A stretch of 64,000 nt of DNA from an uncultured Litoreibacter sp. GTDB taxonomy: Bacteria; Pseudomonadota; Alphaproteobacteria; Rhodobacterales; Rhodobacteraceae. The stretch covers positions 1,540,001 to 1,604,000 of the forward strand of contig CANLUY010000001.1 in NCBI GenBank assembly GCA_947494435.1. Direction: 5' to 3'. Positions 53,938 through 63,065 of the stretch are shown piece after piece. Position 1 is the stretch's first letter; every line of letters starts with the position of its first letter. The notes beneath the pieces were generated by a model that did no database searches, was not told where the DNA came from, and worked only from the letters and a program-made list of their open reading frames with translations. The position numbers were made by a program, and so were the translations under genes.

Positions 53938-54726
53938 ATGGCTAATTCGATGACGGGCAAGCGCGGCCTGATTATGGGCGTCGCAAATGAACGCTCTATC
54001 GCGTGGGGCATCGCCAAAGCCATGGCCGCCGAGGGCGCGGAACTGGCGTTTTCTTATCAGGGTGAGGCGTTCGGCAAGCGTGTGCAGCCTTTGGCCGACA
54101 GCGTGGGCTCAGACATTCTGGTCGATGTGGATGTGACAGATGATGCCTCGTTGGATGCCTGTTTCGAGACGCTGAAAGACAAGTGGGGCAGCCTTGATTT
54201 TGTGGTCCACGCGATTGCCTTTTCGGACAAGAACGAGCTGACCGGCCGGTTCATTAATACCAGCCGCGAGAACTTTAAGAACTCTATGGTGATCAGCTGT
54301 TATTCTCTTATTGATGTGGCCAAACGCGCGGCCCCGCTGATGGCCGATGGTGGCACGCTGCTGACCCTAACCTATCAAGGCTCTAACCGTGTCACGCCGT
54401 TTTACAATGTGATGGGTGTGGCGAAAGCTGCATTGGAATCTACAGTCCGCTACCTCGCCAATGACCTCGGCCCGGACGGGATCCGTGTCAACGCGATTTC
54501 TCCCGGCCCGATGAAAACGCTGGCCGGTGCCGCGATTGGCGGCGCGCGCAAAACCTTCCGCCAGACAGAGGCGAATTCACCGATGCGGGCGAACGCGACG
54601 CTGGACGCCGTTGGCGGCACCGCGGTCTATCTTGCGTCAGACGCGGGCGCTTGCACCACCGGCGAGATCATCCGCGTCGATGGCGGCTATCATGTGCTGG
54701 GCATGCCGCAGCCTGAGAACTTGTAA
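53938..54726 (+). CDS. fabI: Enoyl-ACP reductase (NADH)
   Basis: This 262-residue short-chain dehydrogenase reduces enoyl-ACP at the end of each fatty acid cycle. MGVANERSIAWGIAKAM is the FabI cofactor motif and YNVMGVAKAA holds the catalytic Tyr-x6-Lys. It is co-transcribed with fabB. The target of triclosan-like inhibitors. Confidence 0.96.
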   Translation: MANSMTGKRGLIMGVANERSIAWGIAKAMAAEGAELAFSYQGEAFGKRVQPLADSVGSDILVDVDVTDDASLDACFETLKDKWGSLDFVVHAIAFSDKNELTGRFINTSRENFKNSMVISCYSLIDVAKRAAPLMADGGTLLTLTYQGSNRVTPFYNVMGVAKAALESTVRYLANDLGPDGIRVNAISPGPMKTLAGAAIGGARKTFRQTEANSPMRANATLDAVGGTAVYLASDAGACTTGEIIRVDGGYHVLGMPQPENL

Positions 54727-54731
54727 GCTTG

Positions 54732-55478
54732 GTGCACGAACCGCGCCATCTTTGGCGTCGCTTTTTTGCCTTGCTGGTCGATCTGTTTCTGGCGTCAATT
54801 CTTGCGATGCTGATCGCATGGCCGATTGTGCGTGCGGCTCCCGACAAGCTGCAACTGACAGAGGGGTTTTTCCGCGTGCATCTGTGCAAGCAGATCACCT
54901 CCTTTCCGGCAAGGCTCGAAACCTTCATCGACGGCCGTGAAATAGACCAAGCGCAGTTTTGTCAGTACCGCCCCAACCTTATCTTTCCGCCGCAATATGT
55001 TGCTGAGATCCGGATCGTGCAGCCAAAAGAACCAGGCGCGCGGATCAATCGCTATGTTGAGCTAGAGATTGCCGCGCGTAGCGATGGTGCCTTGATCGAA
55101 GTGGTCACGCTCGACAACGCGCTGATGCCGCTTGTTCTGCTGCTAGGTGCAGCGCTGTGTCTTGCGCGGGGTGTGCCAACGCCTGGAAAGGCCCTGCTTG
55201 GCCTGCGTATCCAAGGGCAAGGCTGTGCTTTGTGTCGGGAAGTGCGGCGGATTGGGCCGTTTGTTTTATTGGGCTTTCTGGAAGTTGCAATCGCACTGTC
55301 TGGGATTGCATTCACGGTGCCTTGGGTGCTGGTCGGAGCCATCGCGCTGACCGTTTTCGCGGCGTTTTTCTATTACTATCTTTGGCCTTTGTTCCAGTGG
55401 CGCGGTGCTATGCGATATGACCGCGCCACTGGGTTCAGCGTCGTGCGCAAGACCGAAGGCCCGTACGCTACACCTTAA
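54732..55478 (+). CDS. RDD family membrane protein
   Basis: This protein of about 248 residues starts at GTG 54732, or TTG 54729, just after fabI. The first helix contains RRFFALLVDLFLASILAML, with the Arg and Asp pattern of RDD proteins. A periplasmic-looking insert of about 95 residues lies between helix 1 and the later helices (about 130-150, 170-195 and 200-225). RDD proteins are linked to sodium/proton exchange or membrane homeostasis. Its stop overlaps that of the convergent VOC gene as TTAA. Confidence 0.75.
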   Translation: MHEPRHLWRRFFALLVDLFLASILAMLIAWPIVRAAPDKLQLTEGFFRVHLCKQITSFPARLETFIDGREIDQAQFCQYRPNLIFPPQYVAEIRIVQPKEPGARINRYVELEIAARSDGALIEVVTLDNALMPLVLLLGAALCLARGVPTPGKALLGLRIQGQGCALCREVRRIGPFVLLGFLEVAIALSGIAFTVPWVLVGAIALTVFAAFFYYYLWPLFQWRGAMRYDRATGFSVVRKTEGPYATP

Positions 55479-55855
55479 TCCGACGGCGTCATCATCCCGA
55501 ACGCGCCGCCTAATGGGTCAGCGACGATAGCGATGCGTCCAACGCCGGGGACGTCCCATGGGGCGCGGTAAATTTGGCCACCTAGTGCTTTGGTCTCTTC
55601 CACACTGGCATCCACGTCATCGACGGCGATGTAGGTCAGCCAATGGGACTGCATCTCTTTCATCTCGGGCATGTGGGACAGGTCGAATATACCTGCCACC
55701 ATCTGATCGCCCTTCTTGGCGACATGATAATCGCCGTCATCCATCGGCATCGACTCGATCGTCCAGCCGCACACTTTGGTGTAATAGGCCTTTGCGGCTT
55801 CCACATCGTGGGTGTTTAGCTCCGTCCAGTGAATTGTTCCGTGGGTCTCGCTCAT
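55475..55855 (-). CDS. VOC family (glyoxalase/bleomycin resistance-like) protein
   Basis: This 126-residue protein has one VOC module: HWTELNTHDVEAAKAYYTKVCGW at the start and an acidic C-terminal GRIAIVADPLGGAFGMM. Such proteins bind a metal and act as isomerases, dioxygenases or resistance proteins. Its particular substrate is unknown. It lies between the RDD gene (convergent) and the haloacid dehalogenase gene (divergent). Confidence 0.82.
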   Translation of the reverse strand: MSETHGTIHWTELNTHDVEAAKAYYTKVCGWTIESMPMDDGDYHVAKKGDQMVAGIFDLSHMPEMKEMQSHWLTYIAVDDVDASVEETKALGGQIYRAPWDVPGVGRIAIVADPLGGAFGMMTPSD

Positions 55856-55924
55856 GGGTGTCTCCTTCTTCGGTCACGCCAGCCTAACACGATTCGCCAT
55901 TTTCCTTAGGGGCAAGCTATGCCA

Positions 55925-55943
55925 CCCTCCGCCCGAAGGAGGG
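55925..55943 (+). promoter_or_regulatory. Hairpin covering the ribosome-binding site of the dehalogenase gene
   Basis: CCCTCC (55925-55930) can pair perfectly with GGAGGG (55938-55943), the Shine-Dalgarno of the gene starting at 55949. The loop is GCCCGAA. This would limit ribosome access unless opened. Confidence 0.5.
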
Positions 55944-55948
55944 CCGCT

Positions 55949-56635
55949 ATGACCATCACCACCTGTGTATTCGATGCCTATGGAACGCTTTTCGATGTGG
56001 CCGCCGCAGCCCGCATTGCGGCTGAAGAGCCCGGTCGGGACGCTTTGGCGCAATGCTGGCAGAAGCTTGCGAATGACTGGCGGTTGAAACAGTTGCAGTA
56101 TACGTGGCTGCGGGCCGTGGCAGATGCGCATGGAGATTTCTGGGATGTCACGCAGGACGGCCTTGATTGGGCGATGGAGAATAATGGCTTGGATGACATG
56201 GAGCTGCGTGAGCGGTTGCTGCAGCTCTATTGGGAATTGCAGGCCTATCCGGAAGTGCCGGAGATGCTGGGCCGTTTGAAAGCTGCGGGTCTGAAGACCG
56301 CTATTTTGTCGAATGGCTCGCCTGCCATGCTCGATGGTGCGGTGAAATCGGCGGGTTTGGTTGAGTTGCTAGACGATGTGCTGAGCGTCGAAACTGTCGG
56401 CGTCTTCAAGCCGCATAAGTCGGTCTATGACCTTGTTGGGCAGCGGTTTGGATGCGCCAATGAGGAGGTGTTGTTCGTCTCGTCCAATGGGTGGGATGCG
56501 GCGGCGTCCAGTGGTTACGGATTTCAGACGGTTTGGGTCAACCGTGCGGGGGAACCGATGGACCGCCTGCCTTGGAAACCTGCGAACGTCTTGAAGGACC
56601 TGACGACCATTCCCGAACTGGCGGAGCAGCTATGA
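55949..56635 (+). CDS. Haloacid dehalogenase, type II
   Basis: This 228-residue HAD enzyme has motif I FDAYGTLFD (about 8-16), motif II LSNGSP (about 119-124), FKPHKSVYDLV and the type II SSNGWDAAASSGYGFQTVW. Those features are typical of L-2-haloacid dehalogenases, which release halide from short 2-haloalkanoates. It leads a chain of four overlapping genes. Confidence 0.9.
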   Translation: MTITTCVFDAYGTLFDVAAAARIAAEEPGRDALAQCWQKLANDWRLKQLQYTWLRAVADAHGDFWDVTQDGLDWAMENNGLDDMELRERLLQLYWELQAYPEVPEMLGRLKAAGLKTAILSNGSPAMLDGAVKSAGLVELLDDVLSVETVGVFKPHKSVYDLVGQRFGCANEEVLFVSSNGWDAAASSGYGFQTVWVNRAGEPMDRLPWKPANVLKDLTTIPELAEQL

Positions 56636-57453
56636 GCACGTTTACGGCCTCCGACGGCGCGCGCTTGTATTTCACGGATGAGGGGCAGGGGCTTCCTGTG
56701 CTTTGCCTTGCCGGCTTGACGCGAAATGGGACGGATTTTGACTATGTTGCGCCTCATCTGGAGGGTGTGCGGTTGATCCGTCTAGACTACCGCGGGCGGG
56801 GGCAATCTGAGTGGTCTGGGCCCGAGACGTATACGCTGCAGCGCGAGGGCATGGATGCGGTTGAGTTGCTGGATCATTTAGGGCTTGAGAAAGCGGCGAT
56901 CCTAGGCACGTCACGCGGCGGCATCATCGCCATGGGGCTGGCGGCGACCGTCAAGAACCGTCTGATCGGGGTTTGTTTGAATGATATCGGGCCGGAGATC
57001 GGTGAGGCAGGATTGGATGCCATCAAAGGCTATCTTGGGCGCAGGCCGGTTTTTCGTACCATGGAGGAGGCGGTCCAAGGATTGTCCACCCGCATGGCGG
57101 GCTTTGACGGCGTGCCGCAAGACAGATGGCGCGCGGAGGCGGAAAAACACTACGTTGAAGACAGTAAGGGGCTGACTTTCAACTACGATCCGAGTTTGCG
57201 CAAAGCTGTGTTGGGCGGGCCGCAAAACCTGAACCCTGATCTTTGGCCCTTTTTTGACGCTCTGGATGGCTTACCGTTGGCGCTGTTGCGCGGCGCGAAT
57301 TCCGATCTTCTGAGCGCTGAGACAGCTGCAAAGATGGCGGAACGTCGCCCGGATATGCTGTATTCTGACGTGCCGGATCGCGGGCACGTTCCCTTTCTGG
57401 ATGAGCCTGCATCGCTGTTGACGATCAAAGCGTGGCTGGAGGAATGCAAATGA
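56632..57453 (+). CDS. Alpha/beta hydrolase
   Basis: This 273-residue hydrolase has the oxyanion-loop region LCLAGLTRNGTDF, the nucleophile elbow GTSRGG (about 92-97), an acidic residue in ANSDLLS and the catalytic histidine in DRGHVPFLDEP (about 254). It could open an ester or lactone. It overlaps the dehalogenase gene (ATGA at 56632) and the next gene (ATGA at 57450), so it is in one operon with them. Confidence 0.87.
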   Translation: MSTFTASDGARLYFTDEGQGLPVLCLAGLTRNGTDFDYVAPHLEGVRLIRLDYRGRGQSEWSGPETYTLQREGMDAVELLDHLGLEKAAILGTSRGGIIAMGLAATVKNRLIGVCLNDIGPEIGEAGLDAIKGYLGRRPVFRTMEEAVQGLSTRMAGFDGVPQDRWRAEAEKHYVEDSKGLTFNYDPSLRKAVLGGPQNLNPDLWPFFDALDGLPLALLRGANSDLLSAETAAKMAERRPDMLYSDVPDRGHVPFLDEPASLLTIKAWLEECK

Positions 57454-58430
57454 ACATCGAGATGATTGAGGCGGCGGCGGAGCGATTGAACGGTCATGCG
57501 CGAGTGACGCCGATGCTCAGTTCGCCTTTCCTCGACGAAATTGCGGGCCGGCGTATTTTCCTAAAAACCGAGGCGCTGCAACATACTGGCAGCTTTAAGT
57601 TTCGCGGTGGATGGTCTGCTGTGTCCTCTTTGGATGAGGTGCAGATTGAAGCCGGGGTGATTGCGTTTTCCAGCGGAAATCACGCGCAAGGTGTGGCTTT
57701 GGCGGCGCGGGAACATGGGGCGTCTGCGGTGATTATTATGCCTGCTGACGCGCCTGAAATGAAGATCGCCAACACACGCGCTTTGGGGGCAGAGGTGGTT
57801 TTGTATGACCGCGCCACAGAGGACCGGGACGAGATCGGTGATCGTTTGGCGGCTGAGCGGGGGCTAACCTTGATCAAACCATTTGACGAGCCGCAGGTGA
57901 TTGCGGGGCAGGGCACCTGTGGTTTGGAGATTGCACATCAGGCACGTGAGCTGCGGATCAAGGCAAAAGAGGTGCTTGTGTGTTGTGGTGGCGGGGGGCT
58001 GACCTCTGGCATCGCGCTCGCCTTGCAAGAAAAAGCGCCGCATTTGTGCGTGCGCCCGGTTGAACCTGAGGGGTTTGACGATGTGACCCGCTCGCTGGCG
58101 GCGGGGGAGATCAAGCGCAATGAAAAGATGTCGGGCTCTATCTGTGATGCGATCATCACGCCGCAACCCGGCAATCTGACCTTCCCCATTTTGAACCGGC
58201 TATGTGGTGCGGGCATCGTGGTGCCAGAGGAAGATTGCAAACGCGCCATGGCTTTGGCCTTTGCACGGTTGAAAGTTGTGCTGGAACCCGGCGGCGCAAT
58301 CGCGCTGGCGGCGGCCTTGTTTCACAATGCGCAGGTTGAGGGCGATGATATCATCGCCGTGGCCTCAGGCGGAAATGTCGATCCTGAGGTTTTCCAAGAT
58401 GCTTTGACCCAATATGGACAGACCCAATGA
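57450..58430 (+). CDS. Threonine/serine dehydratase-like PLP enzyme
   Basis: This 326-residue fold-type II PLP protein has the lysine in TGSFKFRGG (about 51), SSGNHAQG (about 76-83) and a phosphate-binding CGGGGLTSG (about 181-189). It is expected to deaminate threonine or serine to 2-oxo acids, or to act on hydroxyaspartate-like substrates. There is no C-terminal ACT regulatory domain. It is translationally coupled on both sides. Confidence 0.88.
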   Translation: MNIEMIEAAAERLNGHARVTPMLSSPFLDEIAGRRIFLKTEALQHTGSFKFRGGWSAVSSLDEVQIEAGVIAFSSGNHAQGVALAAREHGASAVIIMPADAPEMKIANTRALGAEVVLYDRATEDRDEIGDRLAAERGLTLIKPFDEPQVIAGQGTCGLEIAHQARELRIKAKEVLVCCGGGGLTSGIALALQEKAPHLCVRPVEPEGFDDVTRSLAAGEIKRNEKMSGSICDAIITPQPGNLTFPILNRLCGAGIVVPEEDCKRAMALAFARLKVVLEPGGAIALAAALFHNAQVEGDDIIAVASGGNVDPEVFQDALTQYGQTQ

Positions 58431-59620
58431 CAGACTTCACCGTCGCCAGCTTCAACGTCAAAAACCTGATTGGCCCTGATCAGGAATACTATCGCTTCCA
58501 GCAATACACACCCGAAGAACATGCGTGGAAAGAGGATTGGCTGGCTGACATGCTGGTGCGGATGAACGCTGACGTTGTGGGCTTTCAGGAGATTTTTGAA
58601 CTGCCCGCATTGCAGGCTGTGGTTGATGAGGCAGATCGCATCGGGGCGGCCTCTAACGCTGATGTGGTGCCGAGCATGGACAAGAAGTATCGCAAGCGCG
58701 CGATTTTCCGGAAGCTGGCCTATGATGATTACTCAGAAGCGAAGATCGCGTTTGCACCGAATGCCAATGATGGCGCGCCTGGTGAAAGACGCCCCGGTGT
58801 CGCGATCCTGTCACGGTTTGGCTTTGTAGGAACCCCTGAGATCATCCAAGATCTCTCCCCCGCCTTGCAGGTGGATTTTGACGGCGGAGACGCGGGCCAT
58901 TTTAAGCTGGAGCGTCTGTCACGCCCTGTCTTGAAAGCGGTTGTGCCTGTGGGTCAGACGCAGATCACGGTGTTCAATTGCCATCTCAAATCTAAGCTTG
59001 GCGAGTTTCATCGCCCTGATGATGCAGAATTTGCGCCCGAGGCAGACCTGACTGACTATGATCCCGTGGGCCGCGCGCTTGGGGCGTTGCGCGCCGCGAC
59101 GCGCCGGATGGCAGAAGCTTGGGTGTTGCGCCGCTTGATTGTGGAGGAATTGCAGAAGGGTCATCCGGTCATGGTGATGGGTGATTTCAACGACAGTGAA
59201 AACGCGGTGAGCAGCGAAATTATCGCTGGTGAACGCCCGTTCAAAAACTACTCATGGATGCTGCGCCACAATGCGCGCCACGCGGCGGATCGCTACAAGA
59301 GCGAAGAAAATGAGGCCATTCAAGAAGCCATTGATGCTGTCCGGCTGGAAAGCTGCGAGAAGCTGTTCGTCAAGAAATCCTTGCGCGACATGGTCTACAC
59401 GTCGGCCTTTGGCGGCGTGTTTGAAAGCATCGACCAACTTTTGGTCTCTCGCCATTTCCGCGAAGGGCCGAACCAAATCGGAGAGATGGAGTATTTCACG
59501 GTTTTCAACGATCACCTGACGGATGGCTCCCATCCAGAAGCGCCGTATAATAAGCTGGCCTCTGATCACGGCCAGATCATGGGGCACTTCAGGTTGCTGG
59601 GTCGCGGGTCGGGTTCTTGA
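58427..59620 (+). CDS. Endonuclease/exonuclease/phosphatase family protein
   Basis: This 397-residue metal-dependent hydrolase has the EEP motifs: NVKNL near the start, GFQEIFE with the metal-binding Glu (about 47-50), VFNCHLKSK, VMGDFNDSENA and the final SDHGQIMG. The family includes nucleases and phosphodiesterases. It has no signal peptide. It ends the four-gene chain and overlaps the convergent MFS gene by 32 bases. Confidence 0.85.
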   Translation: MTDFTVASFNVKNLIGPDQEYYRFQQYTPEEHAWKEDWLADMLVRMNADVVGFQEIFELPALQAVVDEADRIGAASNADVVPSMDKKYRKRAIFRKLAYDDYSEAKIAFAPNANDGAPGERRPGVAILSRFGFVGTPEIIQDLSPALQVDFDGGDAGHFKLERLSRPVLKAVVPVGQTQITVFNCHLKSKLGEFHRPDDAEFAPEADLTDYDPVGRALGALRAATRRMAEAWVLRRLIVEELQKGHPVMVMGDFNDSENAVSSEIIAGERPFKNYSWMLRHNARHAADRYKSEENEAIQEAIDAVRLESCEKLFVKKSLRDMVYTSAFGGVFESIDQLLVSRHFREGPNQIGEMEYFTVFNDHLTDGSHPEAPYNKLASDHGQIMGHFRLLGRGSGS

Positions 59621-60806
59621 GGCTCGACGAATAAATCATCCACGAGATCAGCATCAGCAATGTGGCGAGCAAGAAAGGCGCGCCGGGCAAGAAGATTGCC
59701 GAGTCTTCGCCGGTGAATAGCCAGAACACTTGCGTCATGACCACGGGGGCCACGATCATCCCGATGGAGTTGATGGATGACAAGACGCCCTGTAGCTCGC
59801 CCTGCTGGTTGTCATCCGCGCGGCCTGACATGACGGCTTGCAGCGCGGGGGCTACGACGCCGCCCACAGCGGCCAGTGGCGTGAGTGCCAGCAGGACCCA
59901 TCCGTCCGAGATAAATCCGATCGCCGTCAGCATGACCGCATTATAGAGCAGGCCGAAATAGACGGTCCGGCGCTCTCCTAACCAGCTGATGATGCGGCGG
60001 ATTAGGACGGCTTGGGTGATGGCCGTCGCAATGCCGTAGACAGCGAGGGAAGCGCCGATCATCCCGGGCGACCAGTCAAAATTTGCGGCGGTGTAGTAGG
60101 CCCAGATGGCCGGGTACACCATGTTAGAGATTTGGTAGAAGAAATAGACACACATCAGTGCCGTCAGGCCGGGCAGCGCGCTGATATAGCCGAAGGCGCC
60201 GACGGGATTGGCCCGTTTCCAAGTGAACGGCCTGCGCGTCTCGTCCGTGACGGTTTCGGGTAGGACAAAGTAGCCAAACGAGAAATTCGCCGCTGTCAGG
60301 ACCGCAGCGGCCCAGAAGGGCGCGCGGGGGCCAAGCTCTGCCAGCAGCCCTCCGATCACCGGGCCAAGCACGAAGCCCGCGCCAAAGGCTGCAGAGATCA
60401 GGCCGAAGTTTTGCGCTTTCTTTTCGCGGGGGGAGATATCGGCCATGAAGGCGGCGGCGGTGGAATGTGTGGCAGCCGTGACGCCGCCGATCACACGACC
60501 GAGGAATAGCAACCAGATTGAGCCTGCAAGCGCCATCAGAACGTAGTCAAACGCCATTGCGCCAAGTGAGATCAGCAAAACGGGCCTGCGCCCAAACCTG
60601 TCTGACAGGTTGCCCAAGGTGGGCGCGAAGACGAACTGCATAATGGCGAAGACTGCTGACAGGATACCGCCCCAAAGGGCGGCATTCGCGATATCGGACC
60701 CCTCAACCTCCATGATGAGATCGGGCATCACCGGCAAGATCAGCCCGATGCCCATCGCATCCAGCATGACATTGATCAGAATGAACGTGACGGCCTTGTT
60801 GTGCAT
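59589..60806 (-). CDS. TCR/Tet-type MFS transporter
   Basis: This 405-residue transporter has 12 helices and the motif-A loop GNLSDRFGRRPVLL after helix 2, as in TetA-type drug:proton antiporters. It starts directly after the pcaB stop (TGAATG), in the same orientation as pcaD-pcaB. It may therefore move aromatic acids or pathway intermediates rather than drugs. A TetA-like role remains possible. Confidence 0.85.
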   Translation of the reverse strand: MHNKAVTFILINVMLDAMGIGLILPVMPDLIMEVEGSDIANAALWGGILSAVFAIMQFVFAPTLGNLSDRFGRRPVLLISLGAMAFDYVLMALAGSIWLLFLGRVIGGVTAATHSTAAAFMADISPREKKAQNFGLISAAFGAGFVLGPVIGGLLAELGPRAPFWAAAVLTAANFSFGYFVLPETVTDETRRPFTWKRANPVGAFGYISALPGLTALMCVYFFYQISNMVYPAIWAYYTAANFDWSPGMIGASLAVYGIATAITQAVLIRRIISWLGERRTVYFGLLYNAVMLTAIGFISDGWVLLALTPLAAVGGVVAPALQAVMSGRADDNQQGELQGVLSSINSIGMIVAPVVMTQVFWLFTGEDSAIFLPGAPFLLATLLMLISWMIYSSSLKNPTRDPAT

Positions 60807-62132
60807 TCAGCCGTGGACCTTGGCTGCGAAGGCGCGCGCCTCGCTTGGGGCGAGGCCCAGTTGTGCTTCTGGTGTGAACAGCGCGCTTAAGGCGGGATCA
60901 TTCCACTTTGCCAATGCGGCCTCTTTCAGATTGCCACCATCCGCGATGATCTCTTGGCACAAGGCTTTGACGGCCGCCTGCGCGTCGGGTCTCGACATGC
61001 GGTCGGTCAGGCGAAATTGCAGCGCTTCGGCGTAGATCAGGCCGCGCCCGTCATCAATGCCCGCGCGCATTGCGTCTTCTTGTGGCGTGATCTGGCCCAA
61101 CAGGTTTTCAGTAACACTCAACCCGCGCCCTGTTGCCATCAGGACTTGCCCAAGCGCCATCCACTCGCTCATCCATGCGGCAACATCGCGTTGCTGTCGG
61201 TGGATTGCCGCGCTTTGCAGAACGCTGTTTGCCCCGATCACGTGGCGTGCAAGCGCGCTGAGCAGCGAGGGGGAGACAGGGTTTTGTTTTTGCGGCATGG
61301 TGGAAGAACTGCCGCCCTGTGTCAGGACGACTTCCCCGATGCCGCTTTGGGTCATCAGCAAAAGGTCTTCGCCGATTTTAGCGAGGGATGCGCTGATTTG
61401 TGTGGACCATGCCGCAAGCCCCGCTATCCCGTGCCGGGCGCTGTGCCAGCTTGTGTCTGGACAACCGAGCCGCAACTCTTCTGCGAGGGCCTTGCGCAAG
61501 TCTAAGGCGCGCGGGCCATAGGCTGCGCTGGTGCCTGCTGCACCGGACAGAGAGATGTTCAGGCACGCGGCGCGGACCTGATCGATCCTGTTTCGGAGAT
61601 CGAACAGCGGCATACCCCAGCTCGCGGCGATGGCCCCAAAGCTTGTGGGCGTCGCGACCTGCATCCAAGTGCGTCCGGCGATGGGCAGGTCTGCGTGGGT
61701 GTCTGCGAGGTCTGCCAAACCATTCAAGATGGCGACCAAGCGTTTCTCCAACAGGGCCAGAACTTGCCGCAGGCGCAGGGCCAAAGCGGTATCCATGATG
61801 TCTTGTGTCGTCGCGCCCCAATGCAGGTATTGCGCGTGCTCGGGGGCTTCCATGGCCTTGCGCATGGCAGCGACCAAGGCTGGCACGGGGATACCGTTTG
61901 CGCCAGTCTCGCGTGCCAAGCCGCCGGGATCGACCTGTATCTCGCGGGCGCTGCGCTCCAGAAACGCGGCGGAGAGTTCGGGGATGATGCCAAGACTGCC
62001 TTGGGCTTTCGCCAACGCGCCTTCGACCAACATCATCGCGCGCACTTCGGCGCTGTCGGAAAAGAGCGATCCGATCTCTGCGTCGTGAAAGAGCTCGCGG
62101 TAAAGCTGGCTGTCGAACGGCGTCGTGGCCAT
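60807..62132 (-). CDS. pcaB: 3-carboxy-cis,cis-muconate cycloisomerase
   Basis: This 441-residue fumarase/aspartase-superfamily enzyme has the signature GSSSTMPQKQNPV (about 268-280), HWGATTQDIMDT (about 104-115) and a GGLA-type N-terminal region. It lactonises 3-carboxymuconate in the protocatechuate branch. It is placed between pcaD (TAAATG junction) and an MFS transporter (TGAATG junction), as in a pca operon. It is unrelated to the enolase-superfamily cycloisomerase-like gene at 8281. Confidence 0.93.
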   Translation of the reverse strand: MATTPFDSQLYRELFHDAEIGSLFSDSAEVRAMMLVEGALAKAQGSLGIIPELSAAFLERSAREIQVDPGGLARETGANGIPVPALVAAMRKAMEAPEHAQYLHWGATTQDIMDTALALRLRQVLALLEKRLVAILNGLADLADTHADLPIAGRTWMQVATPTSFGAIAASWGMPLFDLRNRIDQVRAACLNISLSGAAGTSAAYGPRALDLRKALAEELRLGCPDTSWHSARHGIAGLAAWSTQISASLAKIGEDLLLMTQSGIGEVVLTQGGSSSTMPQKQNPVSPSLLSALARHVIGANSVLQSAAIHRQQRDVAAWMSEWMALGQVLMATGRGLSVTENLLGQITPQEDAMRAGIDDGRGLIYAEALQFRLTDRMSRPDAQAAVKALCQEIIADGGNLKEAALAKWNDPALSALFTPEAQLGLAPSEARAFAAKVHG

Positions 62133-62921
62133 TTAGAGGTGTCCGGTATCGTTTAGAAAGCGGGTCAGAACCTGTGCATATTCTTCTGGCAGCTCCACGC
62201 AAGGCAAATGGCCTGCGCGGCGGATCAGATGAAACTGGCTTCCTGCGATCAGTTCTTGGGTTTCGCGCAGCAGGTCAGGCGGGGTTGCTCCGTCTTCTGA
62301 ACCCGCGATCGCCAGTGTTGGTAGCTTTAGCGCCGCTGTTGTCGTGTAGAAATCAGTGCCTGCAATGGCATGCCCGCAGCCGATATAGCCGTCGGGTTTG
62401 GTATCGGTCAGCATCTTGCGCCATGGGGCAATCTGCGGCGCATCATGCCACGCTTTTGAAAACCACCGTTCCATCGTGGCGTCTGCCACGGCTTCCATCC
62501 CACCTTCGCGGATCAGATCAAACCTGCTGTTCCAAATCTCATGCGTGCCGATCTTTGCAGCTGTGTTGGACAGGACCATTGCACGGACCAGATCGAGCCG
62601 CTTGGTTGCCAAGCCTTGCGCCACCAAGCCGCCAACGGATAGGCCTACAAACATCGCGTTCTTCACGTCGAGTGCGTCCATCAACTGCTCAATGTCGCGG
62701 ACCATCGCGCCCATCGTATAGGGCGGCTCGGGCACGTCTGTCTGCCCATGGCCCCGCATGTCATACCGCAGAATGCGCAGCCCTTTGGGAAGAAGCGGAA
62801 AGATCGGATCCCAAAGCCCCATCGTTGTCCCGAGCGAATTGGCGAACACAATCGGTGCGCCGTTCGGATCGCCATCCTCTTGGTAATGAAGTTTGATATC
62901 GTCGAGCTGATGAAATGGCAT
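62133..62921 (-). CDS. pcaD: 3-oxoadipate enol-lactonase
   Basis: This 262-residue alpha/beta hydrolase has GLSVGG as the nucleophile elbow (about 92-97), a long cap region, and DGATPP with RRAGHLPCVELP at the C-terminus (Asp and His of the triad). The start MPFHQLDDIKLHYQEDG is like PcaD. It opens 3-oxoadipate enol-lactone. Its stop (TAA) touches the pcaB start. Genes for protocatechuate dioxygenase and later steps are not in the window. Confidence 0.9.
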   Translation of the reverse strand: MPFHQLDDIKLHYQEDGDPNGAPIVFANSLGTTMGLWDPIFPLLPKGLRILRYDMRGHGQTDVPEPPYTMGAMVRDIEQLMDALDVKNAMFVGLSVGGLVAQGLATKRLDLVRAMVLSNTAAKIGTHEIWNSRFDLIREGGMEAVADATMERWFSKAWHDAPQIAPWRKMLTDTKPDGYIGCGHAIAGTDFYTTTAALKLPTLAIAGSEDGATPPDLLRETQELIAGSQFHLIRRAGHLPCVELPEEYAQVLTRFLNDTGHL

Positions 62922-63065
62922 GGCGTGTCCTACGGGTTATGTCTCGAAAAAACCTAGCCCCAGTGGCGGCAAGGCGCAATCCGACGTGGTCGAGGTCGCA
63001 AAATCGCTTGCACCTCAGATGGCTGCGGTCAAAGCTGGCCTGACCTACAGAATAAAGGAGGGGCC

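Noticed and set aside
61378-62202. 274-codon minus-strand frame inside pcaB
   Set aside because: It is an Arg-rich alternate frame of pcaB with no support.
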